A DNA stretch of 64,000 nucleotides, taken from positions 124,001 through 188,000 of the forward strand of contig NZ_CANLVZ010000003.1 of NCBI RefSeq assembly GCF_947494755.1, in the 5' to 3' direction. Positions 63,799 through 64,000 of this stretch are shown in pieces. The position numbers and the translations under genes are program-made. Numbering within the stretch: the stretch's first letter is position 1; each line of letters starts with the position of its first letter. The notes under the pieces are model-generated. The model saw only the letters and a program-made list of their open reading frames with translations, did no database searches and was not told the DNA's origin. The DNA comes from an uncultured Tateyamaria sp. (GTDB lineage: Bacteria; Pseudomonadota; Alphaproteobacteria; Rhodobacterales; Rhodobacteraceae).

Positions 63799-64000
63799 GA
63801 GTGGGCGAAGATGTCCGTATCGGGCCAGCCGATCAGGTCCAGATTGGCCCGCATCGGCAGGAAGTCAAAACAGGCTTGCGCGACCTCCATGCGTCCTTCG
63901 CGCTCAAGCCGTTTGTTCAGTTCATCCCGCAGTTTGTGCAGATACAGCACATCCGATGCCGCGTATTCCAGTTGCGCATCACTCAGGTTATCTGCGCCCC
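63795..64000 (-). CDS. rnd: ribonuclease D-like 3'-5' exonuclease, C-terminal fragment
   Basis: The last ~67 codons before the window edge. They read through LSDAQLEYAASDVLYLHKLR, the last exonuclease motif (Y-x3-D) of the DEDDy family, and end WPDTDIFAHS. Alphaproteobacteria have a short (~200-residue) RNase D in this place ahead of kdsD. It trims tRNA 3' ends. The rest is outside the window. It is coupled to kdsD by ATGA overlap. Confidence 0.82.
   Translation of the reverse strand, partial: GADNLSDAQLEYAASDVLYLHKLRDELNKRLEREGRMEVAQACFDFLPMRANLDLIGWPDTDIFAHS

Noticed and set aside
1-64000. tRNA or rRNA genes, CRISPR arrays, insertion sequences or prophage
   Set aside because: No TTCGA-type tRNA arm with CCA-side fold, no regularly spaced direct repeats, and no transposase, integrase or phage gene could be recognised by reading; a tRNAscan run would settle the tRNA question.

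Overview
The window is 64 kb of a single, gene-dense alphaproteobacterial chromosome. Gene content and order (UbiG, GrxC, PTS-Ntr, a short RNase D, long HPF, an rnd-kdsD-lptC-lptA-lptB-hpf-ptsN block without rpoN, rimP-nusA-ylxR-infB, secA beside a parvulin and argJ), moderately high G+C and frequent ATGA/GTGA overlaps fit the Rhodobacterales, probably a marine roseobacter. I infer this from family knowledge and ran no search. I see no rRNA, tRNA, CRISPR array, insertion sequence or prophage. Nearly everything is core chromosome, and the most accessory-looking part is a polysaccharide locus at about 48.5-59.7 kb.

Layout. 0-5.5 kb: start of mutS (cut by the window edge), malic enzyme maeB, a PfkB-type kinase, a secreted MsrA, a sulfotransferase-like protein and a YegP-like small protein. 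5.6-13.1 kb: argG, ilvA, an Hpt protein facing a receiver-PP2C phosphatase, two Nudix hydrolases, hslO and cca. 13.2-17 kb: two fused ABC exporter half-transporters behind a possible leader peptide and stem-loop. 17-21.4 kb: an RlmD-like methyltransferase, a bacterial voltage-gated sodium channel, a cell-envelope group (two L,D-transpeptidases flanking a CAP-domain lipoprotein) and a tiny membrane protein with a strong terminator. 21.5-28.3 kb: hemH, an NDUFAF5/BioC-like protein, comF, grxC, a nitrilase-family amidase, a MarR regulator, ubiG, a proline iminopeptidase and a half-length solute-binding protein. 28.3-33.8 kb: rimP-nusA-ylxR-infB, with a promoter and intrinsic terminator packed into the rimP leader. 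34-42.8 kb: mutT, argJ, a parvulin, secA, an anchored protein of unknown function, a PstS-like/OmpA fusion and radC. 43-48.4 kb: a GNAT acetyltransferase, dnaJ, dnaK, alkB and a fatty-acid desaturase.

48.5-59.7 kb: an ABC-2 polysaccharide-export permease diverges from cysQ, kdsB, a GT2 glycosyltransferase, galU, galE, a GT1-like glycosyltransferase, a second GT2-like enzyme, a GT14-like enzyme and a large two-part sulfotransferase. Read together these suggest synthesis of a sulfated surface polysaccharide, perhaps Kdo-linked. KdsB would supply CMP-Kdo, GalU and GalE would supply UDP-glucose and UDP-galactose, and CysQ would remove the PAP left by PAPS-dependent sulfation. The export ATPase and other capsule genes are not in the window. 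59.7-64 kb (minus strand): rnd-kdsD-lptC-lptA-lptB, then hpf and ptsN, linking Kdo supply and LPS transport to ribosome hibernation and PTS-Ntr.

Four convergent gene pairs share exactly four bases containing both stop codons, leaving no room for a terminator. The points I would follow first are the sulfated-polysaccharide locus with its two-part sulfotransferase, the sodium channel, the rimP leader, the leader-peptide candidate before the ABC exporters, and the PstS-like/OmpA fusion next to secA.
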